This document shows, one piece after another, positions 17,129-25,877 of a stretch of DNA of 64,000 nucleotides; position 1 is the stretch's first letter, and every line of letters starts with the position of its first letter. A program made the translations under genes and the position numbers. The notes under the pieces are model-generated. The model was not told the origin of the DNA. It made no database searches and saw nothing but the letters and a program-made list of their open reading frames with translations. The stretch spans positions 83,236 through 147,235 of the forward strand of contig NZ_AZGB01000003.1 of assembly GCF_001435235.1 (NCBI RefSeq), in the 5' to 3' direction. The DNA is from Liquorilactobacillus ghanensis DSM 18630 (lineage in GTDB: Bacteria; Bacillota; Bacilli; Lactobacillales; Lactobacillaceae).

Positions 17129-18303
17129 TGCAGTTTTGGGAGCTATTCAAGACCTCATGGCTTTCCTTGCGAACTAATCCGCGCCGCAGTTTATTGACGA
17201 TCTTTGGAATTGTTGTTGGAATTGCCGCGGTAATTACGATTATATCGTTAGGAAATGGTGTTAAGAAGAAAATGCTGAGCGAGCTGCAGGCAACTTCGAC
17301 TGGTAAACAAACCACTGAAATTGATTATTACAGCAATAATTCAACAGCAGCCATGGGTTTTAATCATCAAGATCTTGAAAAAATCAAGGGCAAGTTTAGT
17401 AAGGTAGCCAATATTAAAGTTAATAACCCAGTCCATCGTGTTACTACCACCGCATTGGTCGGCAATCAAGCTGCAAATACGCGGATAACTTTGCTGAAGA
17501 AACCGGCAGCTGATTTTAAATTGTTAGCTGGTCGAAAAATTACGGCAGATGATCTGGCAGTAGCAAATCCAGTAGCACTGATCAGTGAAAAAACAGCTAA
17601 AAAACAGTATGGCTCCAGCAGCAATGCTTTAGGAACAGCTGTTGAGATCAAACATATTTCTTACCGAGTAGTGGGAGTGTATCGTTCGAATAAGAGTCGT
17701 TATAAGGTCAGCTTTTTACTGCCCAAACGCGTCTTTTATCAGCAAAATACGCTTGATAACGGCAATACTATAAAAATGACTTTCAATCACGGGGCTAATG
17801 TTTCACAGGAAAGCAAGCAAGTTGTCAAATACTTAAAAAAACACGGTTCGCAACACAAACAGGGAAGTTATGAATATTTTGATATTGGTTCAATGCTCAA
17901 AAGCGTTGCTAAGGTAATTGATGCCTTAACTGTCTTTATCAGTGCGATTGCTGGAATCTCGTTATTTATTGCTGGAATCGGCGTAATGAATATGATGTAT
18001 ACCTCGGTTGCTGAGCGAACGCAAGAAATTGGGATTCGCCTGGCTGTCGGAGCGCAACCGCGAACGATTATGCTGCAATTTCTGCTGGAAGCAGTTATGC
18101 TGACGGTAACCGGTGGCTTGTTGGGATTTTTACTCGGAGTCGGATTAGCTAAAGGTATTTCTTTGGCTTTACCTTTTAAGGCAGTTGTGACATTTAGTTC
18201 ATTTTTACTGGCTTTTGGTGTTTCGGCACTGGTAGGAATTTTATTCGGACTTTTGCCGGCAAAACAAGCTGCAAATAAAAACTTAATCGACATTTTACGT
18301 TAA
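17128..18303 (+). CDS. MacB-like ABC permease (FtsX domain)
   Basis: This is a membrane subunit of 391 residues in the MacB topology. An N-terminal helix (about 22-45, IFGIVVGIAAVITI) leads to an extracellular domain (about 46-265), and three C-terminal helices form the FtsX domain, with the conserved ERTQEIGIRLAVGA segment near 293-306. The start overlaps the stop of the ATPase gene (TAATG). It is the last gene of the operon, followed by a terminator. Family members export peptides or lipids, or transmit conformational change. Substrate unknown. Confidence 0.92.
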   Translation: MQFWELFKTSWLSLRTNPRRSLLTIFGIVVGIAAVITIISLGNGVKKKMLSELQATSTGKQTTEIDYYSNNSTAAMGFNHQDLEKIKGKFSKVANIKVNNPVHRVTTTALVGNQAANTRITLLKKPAADFKLLAGRKITADDLAVANPVALISEKTAKKQYGSSSNALGTAVEIKHISYRVVGVYRSNKSRYKVSFLLPKRVFYQQNTLDNGNTIKMTFNHGANVSQESKQVVKYLKKHGSQHKQGSYEYFDIGSMLKSVAKVIDALTVFISAIAGISLFIAGIGVMNMMYTSVAERTQEIGIRLAVGAQPRTIMLQFLLEAVMLTVTGGLLGFLLGVGLAKGISLALPFKAVVTFSSFLLAFGVSALVGILFGLLPAKQAANKNLIDILR

Positions 18304-18316
18304 AAAAGCGTTTAAT

Positions 18317-18342
18317 AAAATCCCGTTTTTTGGGATTTTTTT
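18317..18342 (+). terminator. Terminator of the ABC operon
   Basis: AAATCCC (18318-18324) pairs with GGGATTT (18332-18338), followed by a T run. Confidence 0.8.
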
Positions 18343-18489
18343 GTTATACTGACTTGACAGCATGAGCCGCAGAATAGCACTTTTAAAAACTTTAATACAA
18401 TCCACAAAAATAATTTCCCATTAAATTAGCTATATTTAAGGGTTGATTTTTTAAAGCTAAAGTAATAAACTGCCAATAAAGGTTGTTTT

Positions 18490-18529
18490 TACTTTTATTT
18501 TTCCATAATAAAAGTAAAATATACTTTTA
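18490..18529 (+). promoter_or_regulatory. Operator candidate of the NAD-precursor operon
   Basis: TAAAAGTA-N5-TACTTTTA (18509-18529) is a perfect 8-bp inverted repeat 25 bases before the first gene. A third copy of the half-site, TACTTTTA, lies at 18490-18497. By position it could bind the NrtR-like protein encoded downstream. I did not find the repeat in the short gap before that regulator gene. Confidence 0.6.
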
Positions 18530-18553
18530 ATTTATGTGAGAGAAGGTCTTTTT

Positions 18554-19738
18554 TTGGAAAGTGGCAAACAACTCAAGAAATTTGCATTCTTTTCGTTTTT
18601 AATTATCGGCACGGCTTGGATGTTTGATGCGCTGGATGTCGGTTTACTATCCTTTATTATGCCGCTAGTTCATCAAGCTTGGAAATTAACCAATTCACAG
18701 ACAGGATTGATTAGTTCAGTCAGTACAATTGGCATGATTTGCGGTGGATTTTATTTTGGTCGCTTAGCTGATCGCATCGGTCGGAAGCGGACATTGATTA
18801 TTAGTCTTTTGACTTTTTCATTAGGTAATTTGGTTTTAGCCGCGGCGAACGGTTTTGTTTATTTTTTAATAGTTCGTTTTTTTGTTGGAATGGGACTTGG
18901 CGGAGAGCTGCCGGTTGCTGCAACTTATATCGCTGATCTTTACCATGATACAAAACGTTCGCAAATGCTGATTTTGGCCGATAGCTTTTGGGCAGTCGGT
19001 TGGCTGCTGGCTTCTTTCTTGTCATTTGCGTTCAGTGCATCTTTAGGTTGGCGAGGATTATTGATTATAACTGCATTTGCTGGGTTCTTCGCTTTGATGA
19101 TCAGAAAAAACATTCAAGAAATTAATGAACCGGTTAAACAAAAAACTTTTTTTGTCCAGACTTTGCGAAAAAATTTTAATAGTTGGACGGCATTCTTATG
19201 GATAGCTTGGTTAACAGTAATGTTCAGTTATTATGGAATGTTTATGTGGCTGCCTAGTATTATGCTTGATCGCGGCAACAGTGTAATTGCCAGTTTTGGT
19301 TATACGACAATTATGGTAGTTGCACAATTGCCGGGATATTTTGCAGCTGCTTGGCTGGCAGGAAAGATCAAAACCAAATATGTTTTTGCAATTTATATGG
19401 CCGGAACAGCTGTTGGAGCAGTTCTGTTTGGTCAAGCGAGCAGTTCTGTAGCAGTTGTCATAGCGGGATGTATTTTATCATTCTTTAATTTAGGAGCATA
19501 TGGAGCAATCATTGCTTTGACACCATCGCTATATGCATCAACTGTTCGGGGCACGATGACGGGAGCCGCTCAAGCTATTGGGCGTATTGGTGCAGTTATT
19601 GGACCGTTGTTTGTGGGAATTTTGATCGATCATCAAATTAAAATTGCAGTTATTTTCGGAATTTTTATGGCTGCTCTATTAGTTGGTGCCGTGGCAGTTT
19701 TAATGCTGCCGGCAGTCGATTCCAAGGAAGTGAAATAA
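18554..19738 (+). CDS. MFS transporter, NiaP-like (nicotinate or quinolinate uptake)
   Basis: This is a 12-helix major facilitator protein of about 394 residues. The loop 2-3 motif GRLADRIGRKR (near 74-84) is intact, and helix 1 carries the FDALDVG pattern with acidic residues seen in the NiaP/aromatic-acid branch. Its stop abuts the nadC start, so the two are co-transcribed, and an NrtR-like regulator follows. The context points to uptake of a pyridine precursor: nicotinate by homology, or quinolinate because nadC consumes it. A TTG at 18554 follows AGAAGG and is preferred over the GTG at 18536. Confidence 0.75.
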   Translation: MESGKQLKKFAFFSFLIIGTAWMFDALDVGLLSFIMPLVHQAWKLTNSQTGLISSVSTIGMICGGFYFGRLADRIGRKRTLIISLLTFSLGNLVLAAANGFVYFLIVRFFVGMGLGGELPVAATYIADLYHDTKRSQMLILADSFWAVGWLLASFLSFAFSASLGWRGLLIITAFAGFFALMIRKNIQEINEPVKQKTFFVQTLRKNFNSWTAFLWIAWLTVMFSYYGMFMWLPSIMLDRGNSVIASFGYTTIMVVAQLPGYFAAAWLAGKIKTKYVFAIYMAGTAVGAVLFGQASSSVAVVIAGCILSFFNLGAYGAIIALTPSLYASTVRGTMTGAAQAIGRIGAVIGPLFVGILIDHQIKIAVIFGIFMAALLVGAVAVLMLPAVDSKEVK

Positions 19739-20581
19739 ATGCTGAATCAATTCTTGATTAAACAAAGAATCAGCGAATTTTTAAAAGAAGATCTTGAATT
19801 TGGCGATTTGAGTACAGCACCTTGGATCGATCAACCAGTCAGCGGTTATTTTATTGCCAAACAAGCTGGAATAATCTGTGGCCAGCAGATACCGCAAATT
19901 GCTTACGATCAACTAGGGAAAGCTGATTATTTGCCGCTTGTCAAAGATGGTCAACAAGTAACTAAAGGGATGCAGCTTGGAAAAGTGACAGGAACAGCAG
20001 CTACAGTTTTTGCTGGTGAACGCGTTATTTTGAATTTGTTGCAGCATTTAAGTGGAATTGCCGGGAAAACAGCGGGAATGGTTAAGCGATTAGCTGACGA
20101 TTCGATCAAGCTAGTTGATACGCGTAAAACAACTCCCGGATTACGCTTGTTTGAAAAGTATGCCGTAACAGTTGGGGGAGGATATAATCATCGTTTTGGC
20201 TTAACTGGTGGAATAATGCTGAAAGATAATCATTTAGCTTTAGCCGGAGGTCCAACCGCAGCGATTGCAGCTGCTAAACGTTGGGCGGGACCGCTGACAC
20301 CGATTGAAGTCGAAGTGGAAAATCGGCAGCAGTTGTTGGCAGCTATTAACCAGAAACCGGATGTAATTATGTTTGATAATCAAACGCCGGCAATGATCGC
20401 AGAGTGGCAAAAATTAGTTCCGGCGGGAATTTTAACCGAAGCATCAGGTGGCATAACTGACGAAAATATTGCCCAATATCATGGCTGTGGAGTTGATTTT
20501 ATCTCCAGCGGCAGTTTAACCAATGATGTAAAACCATTAGATATCAGTTTTTTGCTGGATGGAGCAATTAAGAATTCTTGA
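19739..20581 (+). CDS. nadC: Nicotinate-nucleotide pyrophosphorylase (quinolinate phosphoribosyltransferase)
   Basis: This cytosolic enzyme converts quinolinate and PRPP to nicotinate mononucleotide, CO2 and PPi. It has 280 residues with the diagnostic DTRKTTPGLR at 127-136, GGGYNHRFGL at 146-155 and KDNH at 162-165. The ATG directly follows the stop of the transporter gene. No nadA or nadB, which would make quinolinate, lies in this operon. That suggests the substrate may be imported, unless those genes are elsewhere. Identity is secure. Confidence 0.95.
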   Translation: MLNQFLIKQRISEFLKEDLEFGDLSTAPWIDQPVSGYFIAKQAGIICGQQIPQIAYDQLGKADYLPLVKDGQQVTKGMQLGKVTGTAATVFAGERVILNLLQHLSGIAGKTAGMVKRLADDSIKLVDTRKTTPGLRLFEKYAVTVGGGYNHRFGLTGGIMLKDNHLALAGGPTAAIAAAKRWAGPLTPIEVEVENRQQLLAAINQKPDVIMFDNQTPAMIAEWQKLVPAGILTEASGGITDENIAQYHGCGVDFISSGSLTNDVKPLDISFLLDGAIKNS

Positions 20582-20662
20582 TGGTTTCTGTTGTTGACTG
20601 CTGAGCCAGCTATTTTCTGCGCTATAATTATTAGTAACAAATGAAAAATAGGTGGTTAATAA

Positions 20663-21433
20663 ATGCAGAAAATCATCAATCAGCCAGAAGTAACAATTAC
20701 TAATATTATTTGGAGTTTTGATCAAAAGACACAAAAAGTTAATGTTTTATTAATTAAACGAGCAGATTTTCCTTTTAAGGACTATTGGGCATTGCCGGAA
20801 ACTTATTTGCGCGAAACAGAGAGTGCCGATCAAGCCGCTTTACGGCTGGTACGCGAAAAAATCGGTTTGGAGTTGCCGCGCTTTTATACCGAACAGTTGG
20901 AGACCTTTACTAATCCACTGCGTTCCGTTTCGGCTCAGCGGCAAATTGCTTTGGCTTATATGACTTTCTTGCCGGATATGCCGGCTTTAAATCCGGGATA
21001 TGGAGCAACTGCTGCTCAGTGGTTTCAGTTGGAAACTGATCCGCAGCATAATTATTTATTCACGGGAGAACAGCTGAGTTTTAACTTGACTGAACAACAA
21101 ACGGAGAATAATTTTTATCATGCTTTGCAGGCAAATCATCATTTTGGTCATTTGGCCTTTGATCATGAGTGGCTATTGAAAATTGCTTGTTTGCGGATCA
21201 GAAATAAGTTGGATTATCAACCGAATATTTTGCGGATCTTAGGTGATATATTCACCTTAAAGGCCGTGCGAATTGTTTATGCCGCCTTTTTAAAACGACC
21301 GGTGACGGCTATTGATAATTCCAATTTCCGTAAAACGCATCAGCATTTTTTCCAAGAAGTTGGTTCGGCGCCGAATAATGGTCCTGGCAGACCTGCTCAT
21401 CTATATCGTTTAAAAAAGTTTGGAGATAGGTGA
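20663..21433 (+). CDS. nrtR: NrtR-like transcriptional regulator (Nudix plus winged helix)
   Basis: This is a 256-residue protein with an N-terminal Nudix-like domain (about 10-140) and a C-terminal winged helix (about 160-245). This is the NrtR architecture: an ADP-ribose-sensing repressor of NAD metabolism genes. The Nudix box is degenerate. Where a hydrolase has REXXEEXG, this protein reads RLVREKIG, so catalytic glutamates are missing and a sensor role is expected. It lies inside a putative NAD-precursor operon, between nadC and transporter genes. TATAAT at 20623-20628 may give it its own promoter. The symbol is assigned by architecture and context. Confidence 0.82.
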   Translation: MQKIINQPEVTITNIIWSFDQKTQKVNVLLIKRADFPFKDYWALPETYLRETESADQAALRLVREKIGLELPRFYTEQLETFTNPLRSVSAQRQIALAYMTFLPDMPALNPGYGATAAQWFQLETDPQHNYLFTGEQLSFNLTEQQTENNFYHALQANHHFGHLAFDHEWLLKIACLRIRNKLDYQPNILRILGDIFTLKAVRIVYAAFLKRPVTAIDNSNFRKTHQHFFQEVGSAPNNGPGRPAHLYRLKKFGDR

Positions 21434-21435
21434 AA

Positions 21436-22002
21436 ATGAGTGAAAATAATAAATTTATCAGTTGGAAGAGTCCCCGCTTAACAGTTAGTGTTTTAACCTT
21501 GTCAGCTATGTTGTTGGCAGTTGATGTTGTTTTCTATAAAATCGCTTTTGGACCATCGTATGTCGGATTTAATTTGGGCTTTATCAGTACAGCATTGATG
21601 GGGTACTTTTTAGGACCGTGGTTAGCTGGTGGCTTGGAAATGGCTTCCGATGTTATCGGTACTTTGTTGGGAGGCGGAACTTTTGCTTTTCCGTTTCTGA
21701 TAACGGCATTTCTCGGTGGAATGGTTTATGGGATGTTTTTACACAAAAAAGAGCCGGGGATTTGGTCGATCATCATTACTAATCTGCTGTTGTTGCTGCC
21801 GATTAGTTTACTGATCGATACTTGGCTGGTTCATATAACATACCATGTAGCTTGGAATGTGCTTTTCTGGAGCCGATTGGGGCGTAACGCCATTGATTTT
21901 GTTATTCAAACAATATTGTTATATGTGATATTAAAAGCAATTGATCGAACCGGGTTACGCGACCGATTTGAGAGCCGCTTGAAAAATCAACTTAACAAAT
22001 AA
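21436..22002 (+). CDS. ECF transporter S-component (FolT-like fold, substrate uncertain)
   Basis: This is a small membrane protein of 188 residues with about six hydrophobic segments. The N-terminal region (TVSVLTLSAMLLAVD, then GFISTALMGYFLGPWLAGG) resembles the folate-family S-components that share the ECF energy module. Placed between an NrtR-like regulator and pnuC, it may carry a niacin-type vitamin instead of folate. The sequence read by eye cannot decide. GGAG lies 10 bases before the ATG at 21436, and an upstream in-frame GTG overlaps the NrtR stop. Transcription is evidently coupled. Confidence 0.72.
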   Translation: MSENNKFISWKSPRLTVSVLTLSAMLLAVDVVFYKIAFGPSYVGFNLGFISTALMGYFLGPWLAGGLEMASDVIGTLLGGGTFAFPFLITAFLGGMVYGMFLHKKEPGIWSIIITNLLLLLPISLLIDTWLVHITYHVAWNVLFWSRLGRNAIDFVIQTILLYVILKAIDRTGLRDRFESRLKNQLNK

Positions 22003-22036
22003 AATTAACTGAGATTAAAAATAAGAGGACATATAA

Positions 22037-22777
22037 TTGGAAAAAGAAAATGTTTTAAGCTGGTTGAAGAAACAATTGTTTTCCAACTGGAAAGCCTTTG
22101 AAATTGGCTACACGATAGTTTTAATCTGCTTGCAAGTTGGGGTGTACGTGATTGCTCCCAACAGTATCATTGGCATGCTTTCCGGAATTTTTGGTGTACT
22201 GTGTTTAATTTATGGGATGAAAGGGCGTAAGATTTCTTTTATTTTTGGATTTATTCAGTGTTTGGCAATGACTTATGTTGCTTGGATCAGTCATGCATAT
22301 GGTTCCTTTGCAATGGATATTATCTATGTTATTTCGCAACCGATCGGCTGGTTTATGTGGGGTCGTGATCAAAAAACACGATCTTTCAATCAGCGGACTC
22401 GTAATAGTTTATTTATTGCTTCCTTCATCGCTTGGGGAATTGGCTGGTATGTTTTGGCTCAGTTGCATGGGCAGCTGCCGTACTTTGATTCAATAAATTT
22501 TGTGGTAAGTTTAATTGCTCAGGTTCTATACATCTTAAAATTTACGGAAAATTGGGCATTATGGATCGTTGTAAATGGTGCCAATATTATTTATTGGGGA
22601 ATCTTAGCTGTGCAAGCAATTAATGGAACAACTTCACTAGGTTCTTTGGGAGCTTCATTGTCGCAAGTTGCCCTTCAAGCAGCGCTGCTTTTTAACTCAG
22701 CCTATGCAGTAAAAGTCTGGTCGAGCGGTGAGGCAGATAATGAGGGTGGCACTAACGATAAGAATGACAATAATTAA
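22037..22777 (+). CDS. pnuC: Nicotinamide riboside transporter PnuC
   Basis: This is a membrane carrier of 246 residues with about seven helices. It belongs to the PnuC family, which imports nicotinamide riboside by facilitated diffusion trapped by phosphorylation. The Trp-rich central region (QPIGWFMWGRD near 105-115, then a helix with WGIGW) fits the family's ligand site. The TTG at 22037 follows AGAGGA; a nearby ATG is out of frame. It closes the NAD-precursor operon, since a strong terminator follows. No NadR-like ribosylnicotinamide kinase is in the window. Confidence 0.9.
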   Translation: MEKENVLSWLKKQLFSNWKAFEIGYTIVLICLQVGVYVIAPNSIIGMLSGIFGVLCLIYGMKGRKISFIFGFIQCLAMTYVAWISHAYGSFAMDIIYVISQPIGWFMWGRDQKTRSFNQRTRNSLFIASFIAWGIGWYVLAQLHGQLPYFDSINFVVSLIAQVLYILKFTENWALWIVVNGANIIYWGILAVQAINGTTSLGSLGASLSQVALQAALLFNSAYAVKVWSSGEADNEGGTNDKNDNN

Positions 22778-22821
22778 TTATGTGATTTGAAACAGCAACT
22801 TCAAAATTATTCGAATAAAAT

Positions 22822-22866
22822 AAATGGAACAGCGCAAGTTTTAGTTTGCGTTGTTCCATTTTTTTA
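22822..22866. terminator. Terminator between pnuC and adhE
   Basis: A 16-bp stem (22822-22837 with 22846-22861, one G:U) is followed by a T run on the plus strand. It may also serve the convergent adhE. Confidence 0.9.
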
Positions 22867-22929
22867 ATATATACGGTTATTAGTAATTTGGTTAACTGCT
22901 GTCTGCCCACTTGAGTCAGTTAACGGAGA

Positions 22930-25620
22930 TTAAAATTGATCGATCAGTAATTGCCGGATTTCAGCTAAACTTGGCTGGCGTGGATTAGCTGGGGTGCATT
23001 GGTCGTTATAAACCAAGTCAACTAATTTATCCAGTGATTTTTCAAAGTGTTCTTTAGTAACCCCATTAGCCGATAATTTCGGAGTAACTTCAACGGCAGC
23101 CATCAATTTATCGATTTTCTGGCAAAGCTTCTCAACTAATTCTGCATCGTCTTTGCCTTGTAATCCGATGAAACGGGCAACGTCGGCGTAATCTTTTTGT
23201 CCACGATAAACTTCATAACGTGGGAAAGGTGTACGTTTAACTTTGCCGGCTACACCGTTGAAACGAATGACATGCTGCATAGCGATCGAAATTGCCAAAC
23301 CATGCGGTAAGCCGAATTCACCACCGGTTTTATGTGCCAATGAGTGGTTAACACCCAAGAAAGCATTCGCAAAAGCCATTCCAGCTAAGCAAGCGGCATA
23401 ATGCATATTCTCGCGGGCTTTTTCACCTTCACGAGTTGGGTGCTGCGGATCAAATTTGTATGATTCTGCTAAGTTCTCAAAGACTAACTTAATTGCTTGT
23501 AATGACCAAGGCTTGGTAAAGTCAGAGGACATTACAGATACATATGATTCAAGCGCATGTGATAGTGAATCGAGTCCTGACCAGGCAACGGTTCGTTTCG
23601 GAACAGTCATTACGAATTCCGGATCAACGATCGCAATTTGTGGTGTTAATTCATAATCGGTCAGCGGATATTTAACATGCGTCTTGTCATCAGTGATAAC
23701 CGCATACGGCGTTACTTCAGAACCAGTTCCGGAAGTAGTTGGAACAGCTACCAGCTTAGTGTTTAGCTGATGATGGAATTTAACGATTCGTTTCCGAATA
23801 TCAATAAATTTCTGCTGCAGCCGGGTAAAGAGTTCACTGACTTTTTCATAACTTTCTAAGAAACCAGCGGGCTGGTCAAGCGAGTACTCATAGATGAAGC
23901 GGGCGATCTTAGCCGCATCCAAAGCTGAACCACCACCGATAGCAATGATCGTATCTGGTTGGAATTGTGCCATTTGTTTAGCAATTTCGATGGTCTGACC
24001 TAAAGTCGGGTCTGGATTAACAGTTCCGTAAATTGAAGTCTTAACCGGATCATCGCGTAAAGCCAATTGATCATAGATTTTATCAACGAAGCCGAATTTT
24101 ACCATTCCCGGATCGGCAACAATAAAGGCGCGACTAATGTGTTCAACTTGGTCCTGCAGATAAGAAATTGCATTTTTTTCGTAATAAATTTTTTCAGGCA
24201 GCCGAACCCATTGCGGCCGGTTACGCCGTTTAGCAACAGTTTTGATATTTAATAAATCTTTAGTTGATAAATTATGCGACAATGAATTCTTCCCCCATGA
24301 TCCAGTTCCGAGTGTCAGACTTGGGCGCAATGCGTCGGTATAAATATCACCTAAACCGCCAAGTGAATCCGGCTGGTTGACCAAGATTCGGGCAGCTTTG
24401 GTCTGATCAGCATATTCATTGATAAATGGATCAGCCTGCGAACCAATTTGAATGGCAGCGTTATGACCGGCACCTTGATAATTAAGCAGGGCGCTGACGA
24501 TTTTAATGCCGTCTTGCCGATCCTTGGCTTTATAAACTGACAGCAGCGGTGAAAGCTTTTCAGAAGAAAGCTTTTCGCCGATGTTTTTCGGATCAAGTTC
24601 AAACAACAAGACATCCTTGCCGGCCGGCAGTTCAACGCCAGCTTGTGCTGCGATCCAAGTAGCCGGTTTACCGGCTACTGGGCCATTAACGCCGTGCCGA
24701 TCATTGAAAACAAAATCAGCAATTTTTTGATAATCTTTCTTTGGAACAACATAAGCACCTTTAGCCTGCATTTTTTTCAGCCAAGCATTATAAACCGGTG
24801 CTTCGACTACCACCGAGTTTTCAGTTGCACAGATCATGCCGTTGTCAAAACGTTTGGACAATAACAGATCTTCGACTGCACGATCCAAGTCAGCAGTGTG
24901 ATCGACAAAGATAGCGCCGTTTCCAGCTCCGACACCCATGGAAGGATTGCCGGACTTCAAAGCTGCATTAACCATTCCCGGACCGCCGGTAGCTAAGATC
25001 GAAGCAATTTTTGGATTGCGAATCAAAGCCGTAGTGTTGTCGAGACTTGGTGTTTCGATCCACTGAACGATGTTTTTCGGGGCACCGGCAGCGACAGCAG
25101 CATCATACAAAATCTTCGCAGCGTGAACTGAACATTTTTGCGCTTGCGGATGAAAAGCAAAGATAATTGCATTTCGTGTTTTAAGCGCCATTAAAGTTTT
25201 GAACATTGCGGTCGAAGTCGGATTAGTGGTTGGCACGATTCCGGCTAAAACACCAAGAGGAGCAGCAATTTCTACTTGACCGGCAACTTTGTTTTCACTC
25301 AGAACACCGACTGTTTTTTCATTTTTGATTAGATTATAAATATTTTCGGTTGCAAAACGGTTTTTGGTATCTTTATCCTCAACCACTCCGCGCTGTGTTT
25401 CATCAACTGCCTCATGCGCCAGCATCAAAGCTGCTTCTGAGCCAGCTAGTGCGGCAGATGCGACGATTTTATCGACTTCAGCTTGAGTATAGTTGGCATA
25501 AACTTTTTCAGCGATTAAAGCTTTTTCCACCAAACCGCCTGTATAAGCCTCTGCTTGTTCGAACTGCTTTGCTTTTTCTTCAGGTGAAAGAGCTTTTTTA
25601 ACTTTTCTGGTAACCGCCAT
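22930..25620 (-). CDS. adhE: Bifunctional acetaldehyde/alcohol dehydrogenase
   Basis: This enzyme reduces acetyl-CoA to acetaldehyde and then ethanol with two NADH, regenerating NAD during fermentation. Its 896 residues comprise an N-terminal aldehyde dehydrogenase domain (about 1-440) with catalytic C264 in GMICATEN, a linker, and a C-terminal iron-dependent alcohol dehydrogenase (about 460-896) with the nucleotide motif [10 protein letters not shown] and the metal-site region around [16 protein letters not shown]. AdhE forms spirosomes. AAGGAGG precedes the ATG. It is divergent from ackA, and the shared intergenic region holds TGTGA/TCACA-type sites. With pflB and ackA it completes the pyruvate-to-ethanol/acetate branch. 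Confidence 0.97.
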   Translation of the reverse strand: MAVTRKVKKALSPEEKAKQFEQAEAYTGGLVEKALIAEKVYANYTQAEVDKIVASAALAGSEAALMLAHEAVDETQRGVVEDKDTKNRFATENIYNLIKNEKTVGVLSENKVAGQVEIAAPLGVLAGIVPTTNPTSTAMFKTLMALKTRNAIIFAFHPQAQKCSVHAAKILYDAAVAAGAPKNIVQWIETPSLDNTTALIRNPKIASILATGGPGMVNAALKSGNPSMGVGAGNGAIFVDHTADLDRAVEDLLLSKRFDNGMICATENSVVVEAPVYNAWLKKMQAKGAYVVPKKDYQKIADFVFNDRHGVNGPVAGKPATWIAAQAGVELPAGKDVLLFELDPKNIGEKLSSEKLSPLLSVYKAKDRQDGIKIVSALLNYQGAGHNAAIQIGSQADPFINEYADQTKAARILVNQPDSLGGLGDIYTDALRPSLTLGTGSWGKNSLSHNLSTKDLLNIKTVAKRRNRPQWVRLPEKIYYEKNAISYLQDQVEHISRAFIVADPGMVKFGFVDKIYDQLALRDDPVKTSIYGTVNPDPTLGQTIEIAKQMAQFQPDTIIAIGGGSALDAAKIARFIYEYSLDQPAGFLESYEKVSELFTRLQQKFIDIRKRIVKFHHQLNTKLVAVPTTSGTGSEVTPYAVITDDKTHVKYPLTDYELTPQIAIVDPEFVMTVPKRTVAWSGLDSLSHALESYVSVMSSDFTKPWSLQAIKLVFENLAESYKFDPQHPTREGEKARENMHYAACLAGMAFANAFLGVNHSLAHKTGGEFGLPHGLAISIAMQHVIRFNGVAGKVKRTPFPRYEVYRGQKDYADVARFIGLQGKDDAELVEKLCQKIDKLMAAVEVTPKLSANGVTKEHFEKSLDKLVDLVYNDQCTPANPRQPSLAEIRQLLIDQF

Positions 25621-25659
25621 AGAATAAGTCCTCCTTATAAATTGTAAATTTGACTTTAT

Positions 25660-25675
25660 TTGTGAAATAAATCAC
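25660..25675. promoter_or_regulatory. Rex-like operator candidate upstream of adhE
   Basis: TTGTGAAATAAATCAC is one strong half (TTGTGAAAT) and one partial half of a Rex-type palindrome, about 40 bases upstream of the adhE start. A second half-site match, TTGTGAAAT, begins at 25710. Confidence 0.5.
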
Positions 25676-25807
25676 TATTTTTGGTACAACCATATGTTAC
25701 CGCTTTTAATTGTGAAATACAACACTTTTGCAACATTAAAATGAATTATTTTTTTGCGCAAGAAATCACTTGTATAATAGCAATTACTACTAACTAATAA
25801 AAAGTGA

Positions 25808-25855
25808 TTGACAAAAAAGTCCATTATGTTATTATCTTATGTGAATATAATCACA
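25808..25855 (+). promoter_or_regulatory. ackA promoter with overlapping TGTGA/TCACA operator
   Basis: TTGACA (25808-25813), 16 bases and TATTAT (25830-25835) form a good promoter. TGTGAATATAATCACA (25840-25855) begins about five bases after the -10 and so covers the likely transcription start. The layout fits repression by Rex or binding of a CRP/FNR-family protein. Confidence 0.65.
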
Positions 25856-25877
25856 GGATTAGAGGAGCCCTTGAATA

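Noticed and set aside
24351..24635. Shadow frames within adhE on both strands
   Set aside because: adhE is intact and full length with a strong ribosome site. The overlapping frames have no recognisable content.
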